From Deltaproteobacteria bacterium (lineage in GTDB: Bacteria > Desulfobacterota > Desulfobacteria > Desulfobacterales > JAFDCJ01), in the NCBI GenBank assembly GCA_024277475.1, contig JAJRVC010000271.1, positions 1 to 22,331 on the forward strand: a stretch of DNA of 22,331 bases, given 5' to 3'. The notes beneath the pieces were generated by a model. That model saw nothing but the letters and a program-made list of their open reading frames with translations, searched no databases and was not told the origin of the DNA. Every line of letters starts with the position of its first letter. Within the stretch, counting starts at the first letter, position 1. Shown here in pieces: positions 21,781-22,331 of the stretch. The position numbers and the translations under genes were made by a program.

Positions 21781-21815
21781 CTTAACCTTAAACGTTGAAC
21801 CCCGAACCTGGAAAC
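21781..21815 (+). repeat. Degenerate 7-bp tandem repeat after cysS
   Basis: Five consecutive heptads: CTTAACC, TTAAACG, TTGAACC, CCGAACC and TGGAAAC, approximating TTGAACC. It begins three bases beyond the cysS stop codon and continues toward znuA. Similar heptads occur at 19836-19857. Confidence 0.55.
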
Positions 21816-21817
21816 GA

Positions 21818-22331
21818 TTAATTATTTTTTATGACCTGCATCCCTTCCTTTGTATCCTGTACCAGGTACCCCTGATCCTGGATCATGTCACGCAGCCGGT
21901 CGGAGGCGGTCCAGTCTTTGGCAGCCCGAGCAGCCTGTCGTTCTGAAACCAATAGCTTGATCTCTTCCGGCAACGCTTCTGATTTGTCCACCCTGTCGAG
22001 GCTAAGCCCCAGCACACGGTCATAATCTATAATAGTGGCATGTTTATCGGCACCCGCGTTGCTGCTTTTCAGCATTTCCTGAACAACGGCCATGGCCCTG
22101 GGCATGTTTAGATCATCATTTATTGCTTCTAAAAATTTGGTTTTATACTCGTCTATTACGGTCCCTTTTTGACCGGCGCCGTTCCGGGCCACTTGCCGTA
22201 CCTGGTTCCGTAAATGCTGCAACCCGTTGCGGGAGGCCTGAATGCTCTCCTCGCTGTATTCCATGGGCTTGCGGTAGTGTGTCTGAAAGGCCGCAAAACG
22301 ATAAACCAGCGGATCGATGCCTTTTTTCTCA
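21818..22331 (-). CDS. cysS: Cysteinyl-tRNA synthetase, C-terminal part (truncated by window edge)
   Basis: The frame stays open to the right edge of the window, giving about 170 C-terminal residues of an enzyme normally about 460-490 long. CysRS charges tRNA-Cys with cysteine. The visible part contains G-I-D-P-L-V-Y-R-F-A-A-F-Q-T-H-Y-R-K-P-M-E-Y (split), typical of the region after the KMSKS loop, then the anticodon-binding helical domain with F-x-x-A-I-N-D-D-L-N-M-P-R-A-M-A-V-V and the end motif R-x-A-A-R-A-A-K-D-W-T-A-S-D-R-L-R-D. The HIGH motif, zinc site and KMSKS loop lie outside the window. The methionine at 22264 is internal, not the start. The stop is TAA at 21820-21818. Confidence 0.95.
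   Translation of the reverse strand, partial: EKKGIDPLVYRFAAFQTHYRKPMEYSEESIQASRNGLQHLRNQVRQVARNGAGQKGTVIDEYKTKFLEAINDDLNMPRAMAVVQEMLKSSNAGADKHATIIDYDRVLGLSLDRVDKSEALPEEIKLLVSERQAARAAKDWTASDRLRDMIQDQGYLVQDTKEGMQVIKNN

Noticed and set aside
1..22331. CRISPR arrays, tRNA genes, insertion sequences
   Set aside because: No evenly spaced direct repeats, cloverleaf sequences or transposase-like proteins were seen on either strand.

Overview
The window looks like a chromosomal segment of an anaerobic Desulfobacterota (Desulfobacterales-type) bacterium. This is inferred from gene content: a vitamin B12-dependent class II ribonucleotide reductase, a non-pyrrolysine MttB-family corrinoid methyltransferase, a PAS/sigma-54 activator with a Cys-rich PAS domain, and the style of the intergenic palindromes. 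There are no rRNA or tRNA genes, CRISPR arrays or insertion sequences. Nearly all genes lie on the minus strand; the main exception is nrdJ at 16329-18818.

Layout, left to right. 1-377: no gene, but copies of a palindromic repeat. 378-2402: a small conserved protein and a PAS/AAA+/Fis sigma-54 activator. 2633-3840: overlapping mobB-sfsA pair. 3915-5413: SAM-dependent O-methyltransferase behind a small secreted protein, with a good promoter. 5414-5832: a long imperfect palindrome. 5833-7178: a cassette made of a short ORF with a strong ribosome binding site, a lipoprotein and a DUF2569 membrane protein. 7369-15611: a seven-gene run consisting of a Tat-exported solute-binding protein, two permeases, two ATPases, a metal-dependent amidohydrolase and an MttB-family methyltransferase. 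15612-16328: divergent control region with a promoter overlapping an NrdR-like box. 16329-18818: nrdJ. 18828-21646: zinc/manganese-type ABC transporter (binding protein, ATPase, permease), with a repeat-filled gap between ATPase and permease. 21818-22331: C-terminal part of cysS, cut by the window edge.

How they work together. The strongest candidate for an undescribed system is 7369-15611. A Dpp/Opp-type importer is co-directional with an imidazolonepropionase-like amidohydrolase and a non-Pyl MttB-family methyltransferase. This suggests uptake of an N-methylated or quaternary amine compound, possibly an amide or peptide conjugate, then hydrolysis and corrinoid-dependent demethylation. The substrate cannot be read from the sequence, and no corrinoid protein gene is adjacent.

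The non-coding DNA is rich in structure: a repeat family near the left edge, a roughly 145-bp palindrome whose left flank shares a 28-nt block (25 identities) with the leader of the solute-binding protein gene, short heptad arrays, and dyads upstream of several genes. Frames and motif coordinates were read by eye; no database search was possible.
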